From Nioella halotolerans (GTDB taxonomy: Bacteria; Pseudomonadota; Alphaproteobacteria; Rhodobacterales; Rhodobacteraceae): 64,000 nt of DNA. The first letter of the stretch is position 1; each line of letters starts with the position of its first letter. Below, piece after piece: positions 56,608 to 64,000 of the stretch. The stretch is from assembly GCA_003428585.1 (NCBI GenBank), contig QVQC01000029.1:1-64000 (forward strand), given 5' to 3'. The notes below the pieces were generated by a model. The model was not told the origin of the DNA. It saw nothing but the letters and a program-made list of their open reading frames with translations, and did not search any database. The position numbers and the translations under genes are program-made.

Positions 56608-57060
56608 TCAGACCTTCAGGAAGCGCATCACCGCCCGGGCCACCGACCCGGGCAGCGCCCTGAGAACCCGAAGCTGCACCGCGCGCGGCCGGGTCCGCAG
56701 GACATGCGCGATCACCGCCGGATGCTCGCCCGCAAGCGCGTTTCCATCGAGATGCTCGGCGATCACGGCGGACAGCGAGGCGGTGCCAACGGGGTCAGCC
56801 GCACGCGGCGCGGTCTCGGCATCCAGCAAGCCGCGGTCACGCAGCCTTTTCAGCAGCGCGCGACGCCCGTCATCGGGCAATCCTTCGGCCTCATGCTCGG
56901 CGGGGGGCGCACCGGGAACACGCAGCAGGTCTACCGGCAAGCCCGCTTGTTTGAGGCGTTCCACCCCAGAGGGGCCGAAGAGATCGAGCAGGATGCGCGC
57001 CTTCCGGGCGAACCGGTCATCACGTGGATCGGGGGAGGAACTGGGGGCCGGGCTTTGCAT
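56608..57060 (-). CDS. Small protein with FliG-like motif, downstream of fliP
   Basis: 150 aa. The C-terminal part EHPAVIAHVLRTRPRAVQLR VLRALPGSVARAVMRFL follows the FliG armadillo-type pattern (E-H-P-Q-x-I-A-x-x-L-x-x-L-x-P-x-x-A-x-x-V-L-x-x-L-P). Residues 1-60 are a charged helical lead with FARKARILLDLFGPSGVERL, also resembling a FliG N-domain start. No FliG or FliM of full size is in the window, so it could be a reduced switch-complex component; that is inference. Convergent with flgI, 12 bases from fliP. Confidence 0.6.
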   Translation of the reverse strand: MQSPAPSSSPDPRDDRFARKARILLDLFGPSGVERLKQAGLPVDLLRVPGAPPAEHEAEGLPDDGRRALLKRLRDRGLLDAETAPRAADPVGTASLSAVIAEHLDGNALAGEHPAVIAHVLRTRPRAVQLRVLRALPGSVARAVMRFLKV

Positions 57061-57072
57061 GCGGGATCTCCG

Positions 57073-57801
57073 TCAGAAATAACTGCGCACGAGCGCGCCC
57101 GTCACCAGTGCCCAGCCATCGGCCACCACGAAGAAGGCCAGCTTGAACGGTAGCGAGACAATGGCGGGCGGGACCATCATCATGCCCATGGACATCAGGA
57201 TGGCGGCGACCACGAGGTCGATGATCAGGAAGGGCAGGAACACGAGAAAGCCGATCTGGAAAGCGCGTTCCACCTCGCTGAGCATGAAGGAGGGGATGAG
57301 GATGGAGGCGCCGGGCGCCTCGTCTTGCGGGATATCGCGCAGACTGGCCATGCCTTGCAGAGTCTCGGGATCGACCCGGCGCATCATGAACCCCTCGAAA
57401 GGCTCATAGGCGGCGCGCATGCCCTGCATCACCTCCATCTCGCCCTCCATCACTGGCGAAATCCCGGCGTCATAAGCTGCCTCGAAAGTGGGGGTCATGA
57501 CGAAATAGGTCAGGAACAGCGCAAGGCTGACGATCAGCATGTTCGGTGGCGATTGCTGCAACCCGATGGCCTGGCGCAGGATCGACAGCACCGTGACCAC
57601 GAAGGGAAAGCAGGTGATCATCACGGCAAGGCCGGGCGCAAGGCTCAGCACCGTGATCAGCGCGATAAGCTGAAGCGCCCGCGCGGTCAGCGTGTCGCCC
57701 TCGCCGATATCGATGGAGATCTCCTGCGCCATGGCGGGACCGGCCAAAAGGAGGACGGCGGCGGCGCATACGGGCGCGACGGCCTTAGCCATGCCCGCCA
57801 T
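57073..57801 (-). CDS. fliP: Flagellar type III export apparatus protein FliP
   Basis: About 242 aa. I choose ATG 57801 (MAGMAKAVAPVCAAAVLLLA) because GGAG lies seven bases before it. Signal-like leader then LTARALQLIALITVLSLAPG, FVVTVLSILRQAIGLQQSPP NMLIVSLALFLTYFVMTPTF and FQIGFLVFLPFLIIDLVVAA. Forms the export gate with FliQ/FliR. It overlaps fliN by 17 bases. Confidence 0.95.
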   Translation of the reverse strand: MAGMAKAVAPVCAAAVLLLAGPAMAQEISIDIGEGDTLTARALQLIALITVLSLAPGLAVMITCFPFVVTVLSILRQAIGLQQSPPNMLIVSLALFLTYFVMTPTFEAAYDAGISPVMEGEMEVMQGMRAAYEPFEGFMMRRVDPETLQGMASLRDIPQDEAPGASILIPSFMLSEVERAFQIGFLVFLPFLIIDLVVAAILMSMGMMMVPPAIVSLPFKLAFFVVADGWALVTGALVRSYF

Positions 57802-58057
57802 CGGCCAGCTCCGTGATGCGCACGCCAAGCCCGCCCGAGTCCGCCTCCACCAACTCTCCGGAAGCAACCAGCCGATCGCCGATGTAAAGCTCCACCGGGT
57901 CCTCGATCCGGCGGTCGAGCGCGAGGATATCTTCCTTCGAGAGGGCCAGAAGATCCGAGATCGTGGGATGCGCGCGCCCGACCGAGACGCGGATTTCCAC
58001 CGGCACGGAGCGCAGCGAGCCGGCGGCGCCGGTCGTCGGGCGGGTCTCGTCAGGCAT
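57785..58057 (-). CDS. fliN: Flagellar motor switch protein FliN
   Basis: 90 aa SpoA-domain protein: VPVEIRVSVGRAHPTISDLL, ALSKEDILALDRRIEDPVEL, YIGDRLVASGELVEADSGGL. Member of the C-ring with FliM and FliG, and docking place for FliH. Overlaps fliH-like by 8 bases. Confidence 0.93.
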   Translation of the reverse strand: MPDETRPTTGAAGSLRSVPVEIRVSVGRAHPTISDLLALSKEDILALDRRIEDPVELYIGDRLVASGELVEADSGGLGVRITELADGGHG

Positions 58058-58658
58058 GGCGGGCCTCCTGTTCGTGCATGGTCGATCCGGTGAAATCGCG
58101 GATCGCCTCCGTCATGGCCGATTGCAGGCCGGTGAGGTCGATTTCCCGGGTCTCACCGGCGAAGCGCAGGGTAACGCGACCGTCGGGATAGGCGGGCTCC
58201 GGCAAGATCTGCAGGTCAAGGGCGATATACCGCTCCGCCAGCCATTCGAGTTGCCGGCAGGTATCGGGCGCGGCGAGAAGGCGGCAATCGGCGGTTCCGA
58301 GGTCGGACAGAAGCGCCTCGATCTCGGCGGCGACGCGGGGCAGCACCGCCTCCGCCGCGAGGGTGGGCAGGAACCCGGTGACGATGGCATTCAACAGGTC
58401 CCGAAGACCCGAGAGCACCTCGACGCGGGCTTCCTCGTAGGTGAAGGAGAGGTCCGACAGGCTGCGTTCAAGGTCGGCAGCAATGCGACGGTCCGAGGCG
58501 GCGGTTTCGGCGTTGGCATCGTCCCAACCGGATTTGTAGCCGGCCTCGTAACCGTCGAGCCGGAGCGTTTCGGCCTCCTCCGCCGAGAGGCCGGGCGTGG
58601 ACCTGTTCGCTTCAGGGGCCGGCGTCAGGTCTTCAAGGGTGAGGGGGGCATAGGTCAT
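58050..58658 (-). CDS. fliH: FliH-like flagellar export regulator
   Basis: 202 aa; N-terminal Gly-rich-type helix with repeated G-x3-G (GYEAGYKSGWDDANAETAAS) is the FliH hallmark, then a coiled coil and a C-terminal V1/V0 E-subunit-like domain (LQILPEPAYPDGRVTLRFAG). FliH binds FliI and FliN and controls the export ATPase. Identity is by layout and context. Confidence 0.75.
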   Translation of the reverse strand: MTYAPLTLEDLTPAPEANRSTPGLSAEEAETLRLDGYEAGYKSGWDDANAETAASDRRIAADLERSLSDLSFTYEEARVEVLSGLRDLLNAIVTGFLPTLAAEAVLPRVAAEIEALLSDLGTADCRLLAAPDTCRQLEWLAERYIALDLQILPEPAYPDGRVTLRFAGETREIDLTGLQSAMTEAIRDFTGSTMHEQEARHA

Positions 58659-60358
58659 GTCAGTTCCTCATCCTCCTCCATCCAGCTGCGCAGGATTTCC
58701 ACGGTTTCCTCCTCGCGTTCCTCGATCAGCCGGCGCAGGCGATCCACCGGATCGGGCGGTCTCGCGGGGCTGGAGTCCATGGGCGACGGCAGGCCAGCCG
58801 CTTGGGGCGCATCGGGCGCATCCATCGGCGACGCGCCTTCCGGCGCGGGGGCCGCATCCGTATCCGGGGGGCCCAGTTCCGCGGGCGGAGCGGCTTGCAT
58901 CATGGGCGTCGGGCCATCTGCCGACGCGCCCCCCCCAGCCAGTGCAAGGGCCGGTGCCGGCGTGTCGTTCGTGTCGGCCACGCGCATCGCCGGGCGCACG
59001 ACACCGAAGGCGACGGCAAGCGCGACACCGACGAGGGCCGCCAGTTGCAACAGGCGCATGGGATCGAGACGGGCCAGCAAGCCGCCCCCCGTATCGGCCA
59101 GGTCGGTGGCCTCGGGCTGCGGCTCGAACGGCATGGATTGCAGCGTCACGACATCGCCACGCGCCTCGTCGAACCCAACGGCGGACCGCACGAGGTCGCT
59201 CAGCGTTTCCAGTTCCGCAGCCTCGCGCGGCTCTTGCGTGACGACCCCATCGTCGCCCACCACGGACACCGCATTCACCAGAACCGCGACAGTGATCCGC
59301 CGCACCTGCCCGGGGCCGGTTTCCGTCTCTCGCTGAGTTTCCGACACGTCATAGCTTATCGTTTCACGCGCTTCCGAAGTCTGGACCGACGATTCCCCCC
59401 CCTCGGCCGCATCGCCCTCGGGCAGGTTGGAGGCGACGGTCACCGCCCCGTCCCGAGCATCGCGCGAGGTGTTTTCGCGTTCTTGCGACTCGGTGCCGAT
59501 CACGACGCGGCTGTCCGGGTCGATGATCCGTTCGAACACGGTCTGGCTGGCGGTTTCGAGATCGACATTGACCTCGACCACGGCGTTGCCGGGGCCGACG
59601 CGCGCATTCAACAAGCGTTGCACGTTGCGCCGCATCGTTTCCGCAAGCCCGGCTGCGTCCCCGGTGGCCGATGGTCCGTCATCGCCCGAAAGGACACGGC
59701 CCGAATCGGAATCGATGATCGTCACGCTTTCCGGCAGCAACCCCGGCACCGCGGAGGCGACCAGATGGCGCAGCGCCTGTGCATGGCTGGACGCGATCCC
59801 GCCCGAAGCCGGCCGGACGCTGACAGAGGCCGACGCCTCGCGGTCGCGCGCGAAAGGGTCGCTGGACGGCGTCGCAAGATGCACCCGAGCGGCGCGAATG
59901 CGCGGGCTGGCGGCGATGGTGCGGGCAAGTTCCCCTTCCTTTGCGCGCCAATAGGCGGCATCGAACATCTGCGATGTGGTGCCGAAGCCGGACAGCGAAT
60001 CGAGCAATTCGTAGCCCGCCGCGCCAAGCGCCGGCAGCCCGTCGCCTGCAAGGCTCATCCGCAGGGCGTCACGGTCGTTTTCCGGCACATGGATCGAATC
60101 GCCGCGCACCTCGTAGGCGACGCCGCGCGTTTCGAGCGCGCTGACAATCTCGCCCGCCGCGGCCGGGTCCAACCCGCTATAAAGCAACGCATAGCTCGGC
60201 GCTCCGGCCAGCCGCGCCAAGAGGACAAGGATGGTCAGCACCCCCGCGGCCCCACCTGCGAAGAGCGCCCGCCTGCGGATATCCATGCCGCCCCAAAGAT
60301 CTATGAGCTGCTGCACCTGCGTAACTCCCTCTGGCCGTTCTGACCTATCGAGCGCCAT
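58655..60358 (-). CDS. fliF: Flagellar MS-ring protein FliF
   Basis: 567 aa. TM1 near 28-50, ring-building motifs ALLYSGLDPAAAGEIVSALE, SQMFDAAYWRAKEGELARTI and RVHLATPSSDPFARDREASA; TM2 at about 440-460; C-terminal FliG-binding tail RLIEEREEETVEILRSWMEE. A Pro/Ala-rich linker (about 470-540) precedes the tail. First gene of the fliF-H-N-P-(FliG-like) operon, divergent from fliL with a CtrA-like site between. Confidence 0.96.
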   Translation of the reverse strand: MALDRSERPEGVTQVQQLIDLWGGMDIRRRALFAGGAAGVLTILVLLARLAGAPSYALLYSGLDPAAAGEIVSALETRGVAYEVRGDSIHVPENDRDALRMSLAGDGLPALGAAGYELLDSLSGFGTTSQMFDAAYWRAKEGELARTIAASPRIRAARVHLATPSSDPFARDREASASVSVRPASGGIASSHAQALRHLVASAVPGLLPESVTIIDSDSGRVLSGDDGPSATGDAAGLAETMRRNVQRLLNARVGPGNAVVEVNVDLETASQTVFERIIDPDSRVVIGTESQERENTSRDARDGAVTVASNLPEGDAAEGGESSVQTSEARETISYDVSETQRETETGPGQVRRITVAVLVNAVSVVGDDGVVTQEPREAAELETLSDLVRSAVGFDEARGDVVTLQSMPFEPQPEATDLADTGGGLLARLDPMRLLQLAALVGVALAVAFGVVRPAMRVADTNDTPAPALALAGGGASADGPTPMMQAAPPAELGPPDTDAAPAPEGASPMDAPDAPQAAGLPSPMDSSPARPPDPVDRLRRLIEEREEETVEILRSWMEEDEELT

Positions 60359-60373
60359 GAAAGCGCAGTCCGC

Positions 60374-60388
60374 TTAACATTCGGTTAG
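60374..60388. promoter_or_regulatory. CtrA-like site between fliF and fliL
   Basis: TTAA-cattcgg-TTAG, one mismatch to TTAA-N7-TTAA, in the 82-base divergent promoter region, so it may serve both operons. Confidence 0.55.
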
Positions 60389-60440
60389 TGCTGATCGGCT
60401 TATCTTGGCCACGTTGTGAAAAACCGCCGAGGCTCCGACC

Positions 60441-60950
60441 ATGGCCGCAGACGAGACAGAGACCGACGACGCCCCAAGGAAAAAGGGGATCCTGCTGCCC
60501 GTGCTGGTCGGCTTGGTGCTGGCAGCCGCTGCCGGTGTGGGAGGCTTCTGGGCGGTGACCAGCGGGCCGTTCGCGCCGACGGGCGGCAACGATTCGGCCC
60601 AAGGCGCAGACGCTGATGCCCCGCCGGAGCGCGCCCGCCCGGAACTGGACGACGTCGCCTTCGTACCGCTTGATCCCGTGGTGGTGAACCTCGGCTCCGA
60701 AAGCGCGGGGCGTCACCTGCTGTTCACGGCGCAACTGGAAGTGTCCCCCGGCGACGCCAGCGAGGTGACGCACCTGATGCCGCGCGTCATGGATGTGATC
60801 AACAGCTATCTGCGCGTGCTCGACATGCGGGAACTGACCGATCCACGCACCCTCACGCGGATGCGGGCGCAGCTTTTGCGGCGCATCCAAGTCGTCACCG
60901 GCGATGTGCTGGTGCGCGATCTTCTTGTCACAGAATTCGTGGTGAACTGA
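60441..60950 (+). CDS. fliL: Flagellar basal-body-associated protein FliL
   Basis: 169 aa: short cytoplasmic N-terminus, one TM helix (ILLPVLVGLVLAAAAGVGGF), then FVPLDPVVVNLGSESAGRHL and C-terminal DVLVRDLLVTEFVVN. Supports stators. First gene of the fliL to periplasmic-protein operon; next start follows immediately. Confidence 0.93.
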   Translation: MAADETETDDAPRKKGILLPVLVGLVLAAAAGVGGFWAVTSGPFAPTGGNDSAQGADADAPPERARPELDDVAFVPLDPVVVNLGSESAGRHLLFTAQLEVSPGDASEVTHLMPRVMDVINSYLRVLDMRELTDPRTLTRMRAQLLRRIQVVTGDVLVRDLLVTEFVVN

Positions 60951-61445
60951 ATGGAGACGATCCCCCTTGTCCTGACCCATGCCGCCGACGCGCTGCTTAT
61001 CCTCGCGTCACTGGGCGCGGCGGTGTTCTGCCTGGTGCTGTCGCGGCGCCTGTCGCGCCTGTCCAGCATCGATAACGGGCTTGGCGGCGCCATCGCCGTG
61101 TTGTCGGCGCAGGTCGATGACATGAATCGCGCCCTGTCGGAGATGAAGGCCGGCACCCAGACCTCGGCCCAGAAGCTGGAGGCGCTGAACCGGGAGGCGC
61201 AGCAGCTTGCCGAGGAACTGGAGCTGATGCTCTCCACCAGCCACGACCTTGCGCCGACCAAGAAACAAGGGGAGGCGCCTGACCCACGGGGGCAGGATAC
61301 CGGCAGCGATGCGGACAGCAATATCCCTGTCTTCGGGTCGCGCAGGACCGGGACGGCGACCGGGGCGGGCGAACCGGCGGCGGATGACAGCGCGACGATC
61401 CCGTTCTTCCTCAAGACCCGATCGCGCATGGCGGGGGTCGGTTGA
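60951..61445 (+). CDS. DUF6468-like membrane coiled-coil protein (PflI-like)
   Basis: 164 aa: N-terminal TM helix (ADALLILASLGAAVFCLVLS), RRLSRLSSIDNGLGGAIAVL and a coiled coil (LSEMKAGTQTSAQKLEALNR), then a disordered tail. Genes like this lie beside fliL in Caulobacter and relatives and include the positioning factor PflI; the match is by layout from memory. Adjoins fliL and overlaps the next gene by 4 bases or fewer. Confidence 0.6.
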   Translation: METIPLVLTHAADALLILASLGAAVFCLVLSRRLSRLSSIDNGLGGAIAVLSAQVDDMNRALSEMKAGTQTSAQKLEALNREAQQLAEELELMLSTSHDLAPTKKQGEAPDPRGQDTGSDADSNIPVFGSRRTGTATGAGEPAADDSATIPFFLKTRSRMAGVG

Positions 61446-61447
61446 CG

Positions 61448-62065
61448 ATGGCGCGGACACCGAAACGACTCCGCCGGATCAGCCAGAAGGTGAGCCTTCT
61501 TGGCATCCTGTCGCTCTTCTTGCTGTCGGGATTGTTGCGTCTGGGAGCGGTTGGATTCGCCGAGGCCTCCGCCACCCAGGACGAGACGCCGGCCGCGCGC
61601 GACACACCCGATCCGCAGGGCCAATGCGCCCCGATCGAACCGTTGCAACAGGCGCTGGATCGCGTGACAGGCCGCGCAGAAGCGCTCGACGCGCGCGAGG
61701 CGCAGCTTGAGGAGCGCACCGCTGCCCTCGTCGACGTGGAGGCGCGGGTCAGTGCCCAGCTTGCCACGCTGGAAGCCACCGAAGAGCGGCTCGAGTCGCT
61801 GCTCGCCCTGTCGGACACCGCCGCAGAGAATGACCTCTCCCGGCTGACCCAGGTCTACGAAACGATGGACGCCGATGACGTGGCGGAGCTGTTTTCACAG
61901 ATGGATCCGGGCTTTGCCGCCGGGTTCCTCGCCCGGATGCAATCGGATGCCGCAGCCGGGGTCCTGGCCGCGCTCGATCCGGCCGTCGCCTATTCCATCT
62001 CCGTCCTGATCGCGACGCGCAATGCCTCGGCCCCGGTCTCCAACCCGCCGGCAGAGGCGCCCTGA
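61448..62065 (+). CDS. motE: MotE-like motility protein
   Basis: 205 aa (an ATG two codons upstream at 61442 is also possible). N-terminal TM/signal segment (VSLLGILSLFLLSGLLRLGA), a long coiled coil (EALDAREAQLEERTAALVDV), then an MgtE-N-like domain (QVYETMDADDVAELFSQMDP, GFAAGFLARMQSDAAAGVLA). In Rhizobium MotE is a periplasmic chaperone for MotC; here it precedes motA and a large periplasmic protein, which fits. Confidence 0.8.
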   Translation: MARTPKRLRRISQKVSLLGILSLFLLSGLLRLGAVGFAEASATQDETPAARDTPDPQGQCAPIEPLQQALDRVTGRAEALDAREAQLEERTAALVDVEARVSAQLATLEATEERLESLLALSDTAAENDLSRLTQVYETMDADDVAELFSQMDPGFAAGFLARMQSDAAAGVLAALDPAVAYSISVLIATRNASAPVSNPPAEAP

Positions 62066-62089
62066 CGTCGCAAGCAACTGAGGACTCAC

Positions 62090-62959
62090 ATGATTGGCAT
62101 CGTCGGAATCGTTGTCGTCGTCGTCATGGTCTTTGGCGGATACCTTGCCGCGGGCGGCAAGCTGGCGATCATCCTGCATTCCCTGCCCTACGAGATGACA
62201 ATGATCGGCGGCGCCGCGATCGGCGCTTTCCTCATCTCCAACGACATGGCGGCGGTGAAGCACACGCTCAAGGACATTGGCAAGGTCTTCAAGGGTCCGA
62301 AATGGAAGCCCGAGGATTACCGCGACCTGCTGTGCCTGCTATACGAGTTGATCCGCCTCGGCCGCGAAAACGCGGTCGCGCTGGAGGAGCACACGGAAGA
62401 CCCCGAGGAGTCGACCATCTTCTCCCGGTATCCGCGGATCCAGGCCGACAGGGAATCGGTCAACCTGATCTGCGACACGCTGCGCTCCGCCTCGCTGAAT
62501 TACGACGACCCGCACCAGGTCGAGGACGTTCTGGAAAAGCGGATGGAAAGCAACCTGCACCACGCGATGCATTCCAGCCACGCGCTGCAAACCGTCGCCG
62601 ACGCGCTACCCGCGCTCGGCATCGTCGCCGCCGTTCTCGGCGTCATCAAGACCATGAGCTCGATAGATCAGCCGCCCGAGATCCTCGGCAAGCTGATCGG
62701 TGGCGCCTTGGTGGGGACATTCCTCGGGGTTTTCCTCGCCTACGGCTTCGTCGGTCCCTTCGCGACGCGGGTGAAGGCCGTGACCGAGGAGGATCACAAT
62801 TTCCACGCCCTGATCCGGGAGGTGCTGGTGGCCAATCTCCACAACCATGCGACCAATATCTGCATCGAGGTCGGTCGACAGAACACGCCCTCCCATATCA
62901 GACCAAGCTTCAACGACCTCGAAGAGGCGCTGAAGGCTCTGCGGCAGGCGGCGGCATGA
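62090..62959 (+). CDS. motA: Flagellar motor stator protein MotA
   Basis: 289 aa with four TM helices. VVMVFGGYLAAGGKLAIILH, YEMTMIGGAAIGAFLISNDM, LPALGIVAAVLGVIKTMSSI and LVGTFLGVFLAYGFVGPFAT are recognisable; the charged loop in between interacts with FliG. Stator partner of MotB, forming the proton channel. Confidence 0.97.
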   Translation: MIGIVGIVVVVVMVFGGYLAAGGKLAIILHSLPYEMTMIGGAAIGAFLISNDMAAVKHTLKDIGKVFKGPKWKPEDYRDLLCLLYELIRLGRENAVALEEHTEDPEESTIFSRYPRIQADRESVNLICDTLRSASLNYDDPHQVEDVLEKRMESNLHHAMHSSHALQTVADALPALGIVAAVLGVIKTMSSIDQPPEILGKLIGGALVGTFLGVFLAYGFVGPFATRVKAVTEEDHNFHALIREVLVANLHNHATNICIEVGRQNTPSHIRPSFNDLEEALKALRQAAA

Positions 62960-64000
62960 TCCGGCGCGGCACCATACTGGCGCTTACGCTGCTTGCCGCA
63001 AGCATGGCAACGGCGCAGGGGATCACCGTGCAATCAGGCGATCATGACGGATTCACCCGGCTCGTCGCCCGGGTCGGGGCAGATCGGGAATGGCAGGTCG
63101 CCGGCGCCGGACGCGACCTGCGCATCGCCTTCACCCCCGACACCCCGGAATTCGACCTGTCGCGCGTTTACGATCTGATCTCCCGCGACCGGTTGGCGCA
63201 GATAGAGGACGCCGATGGCCTTGTCCTGTCGCTGGCCTGCGATTGCGAGGTCAGCGTCACGCGTTACCGCGACAGCTACGCGGTCATCGACATCGCCGAT
63301 CCCCCGGCGGCGCCGCCGGACCCGGACCCGGCGGTCGAATTGCCGCTTTTCACCGGCCGGGCGGACCTGCCGCAGCGCCCCGGCCCGGCATTTCCGACCC
63401 CACCCGAAGCGCCCGAGCCGGCAGCCCCCCCGGCCGGCTTCGCGATGGAGGAGGCCAGCGGGCTGCTGGCAGAGCAGCTTGCCCGCGCTACGGCCGCTGG
63501 CCTGCTCGACCCGGCACAGGGGCAACCGCTCTCGGTCGGCGACCCACTGCCGTCAACGGGGACTGCCCCGCCCACTGACCCGGCACCTCCCGTTGCCGAA
63601 ACGCCACAGCAGCCAACGCCGCCCCCTCCGATCAACGCGACAAACGCCTATGACCTCAACATTGCCGCGACGTCCGACAGGCTGACGGTCAGCGCAGCCA
63701 CCGCCTGCCTCGCCCCCCCTGCCCGCGCGATCGCGGACTGGCCCGGAGGCATGCGCTTTCTCAACGGGTTGGGCCGCCTGCGCGCGAATGCCTTCGATGA
63801 ACGGGGCCGGTTGAACGAAGACCGCGCGGTCGAACTGGCGGAATTGTACCTTGCCCATGGCTTCGGGGCGGAGGCCGCGTTCTGGCTCGGCGAAATGCAG
63901 AGCCCACCGGCGTTTCACGTGGCCATGGCGCAATTCATCGACCACCGGACCGAGGGTGTTTTCGGCACCTTCGCCGATCATGACCTGTGCCCGGAGCCTC
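62956..64000 (+). CDS. Large exported protein after motA, cut by window edge
   Basis: ATG 62956 overlaps the motA stop (ATGA); the frame stays open to 64000 (348 codons) without a stop. Signal peptide MIRRGTILALTLLAASMATA, an N-domain with a CDC pair (LSLACDCEVSVTRYRDSYAV), a long Pro-rich linker (about 115-225), then a helical region beginning around 230 (LNIAATSDRLTVSAATACLA) with TPR/SEL1-like YLAHGFGAEAAFWLGEMQ. Position and MotE neighbour suggest a MotC-like motility protein. No named family could be fixed. Confidence 0.7.
   Translation, partial: MIRRGTILALTLLAASMATAQGITVQSGDHDGFTRLVARVGADREWQVAGAGRDLRIAFTPDTPEFDLSRVYDLISRDRLAQIEDADGLVLSLACDCEVSVTRYRDSYAVIDIADPPAAPPDPDPAVELPLFTGRADLPQRPGPAFPTPPEAPEPAAPPAGFAMEEASGLLAEQLARATAAGLLDPAQGQPLSVGDPLPSTGTAPPTDPAPPVAETPQQPTPPPPINATNAYDLNIAATSDRLTVSAATACLAPPARAIADWPGGMRFLNGLGRLRANAFDERGRLNEDRAVELAELYLAHGFGAEAAFWLGEMQSPPAFHVAMAQFIDHRTEGVFGTFADHDLCPEP

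Noticed and set aside
57073..57867. Longer FliP start 22 codons upstream of 57801
   Set aside because: Extra residues are encoded inside fliN and resemble no FliP; GGAG is correctly placed for 57801.

Overview
The window is about 65% GC and reads as chromosomal DNA of an alphaproteobacterium, most likely Rhodobacterales (Roseobacter/Rhodobacter group). Support comes from gene content and order: a parvulin isomerase-argJ-mutT operon divergent from secA, a DUF2125 protein, a queuosine-precursor transporter next to an aromatic aminotransferase, and a flagellar cluster with motE-like and PflI-like genes whose intergenic regions carry CtrA-type sites (TTAA-N7-TTAA with one mismatch). Names rest on reading the translations; no database search was run.

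Layout. 1-1143: 5' part of an IS1182-type element running off the left edge, its transposase broken by an in-frame stop. 1.2-10.7 kb: housekeeping and metabolism (CysQ-like phosphatase, PmbA, DUF2125 protein, SDR + enoyl-CoA hydratase, glutathionyl-hydroquinone reductase, cobC-cobD, MltB-type transglycosylase). 10.8-11.85 kb: decayed IS481 fragment abutting a 5'-truncated gene. 11.85-20.8 kb: mutT, argJ, PPIase, then secA, two exported proteins (one a PBP-OmpA fusion) and radC. 20.9-28.5 kb: map, mscS-type channel, sfsA, cinA-like, GNAT, CMD and OmpA proteins, a LysR regulator, pyrF. 28.8-36.7 kb: moaE-moaD-pgsA-uvrC, an AT-rich intergenic region with DnaA-box-like sites, a pteridine-reductase-like SDR, CaCA antiporter, S49 protease and pncB.

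36.7-39.4 kb is the accessory patch: an AT-richer stretch with a 51-codon ORF and a two-gene operon (ribbon-helix-helix-like protein plus membrane coiled-coil protein) preceded by an operator-like inverted repeat. It is followed by a parDE toxin-antitoxin module lying exactly between intact arfB and a decayed second copy of the arfB 3' end. A small terminator-bounded transcript with a strong Shine-Dalgarno and an 18-codon ORF lies next to it.

39.4-50.7 kb returns to core genes: yhhQ-type transporter, aminotransferase, GNAT, sulfurtransferase, smpB, trmO, dapA, slt, DMT transporter, mnmD with a divergent MnmC-like oxidase, and an RlmL-like methyltransferase. 50.76-64 kb is a flagellar cluster: motB, flgE, flgK, flgL and flgI on +; fliF, fliH-like, fliN, fliP and a small FliG-like gene on -; then fliL, a PflI-like gene, motE-like, motA and a periplasmic protein cut by the right edge. 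No tRNA, rRNA or CRISPR array was seen.

The most interesting items are the parDE cassette between arfB duplications, the RHH/membrane-coil operon, the candidate oriC-like region upstream of uvrC, and two candidate small transcripts.
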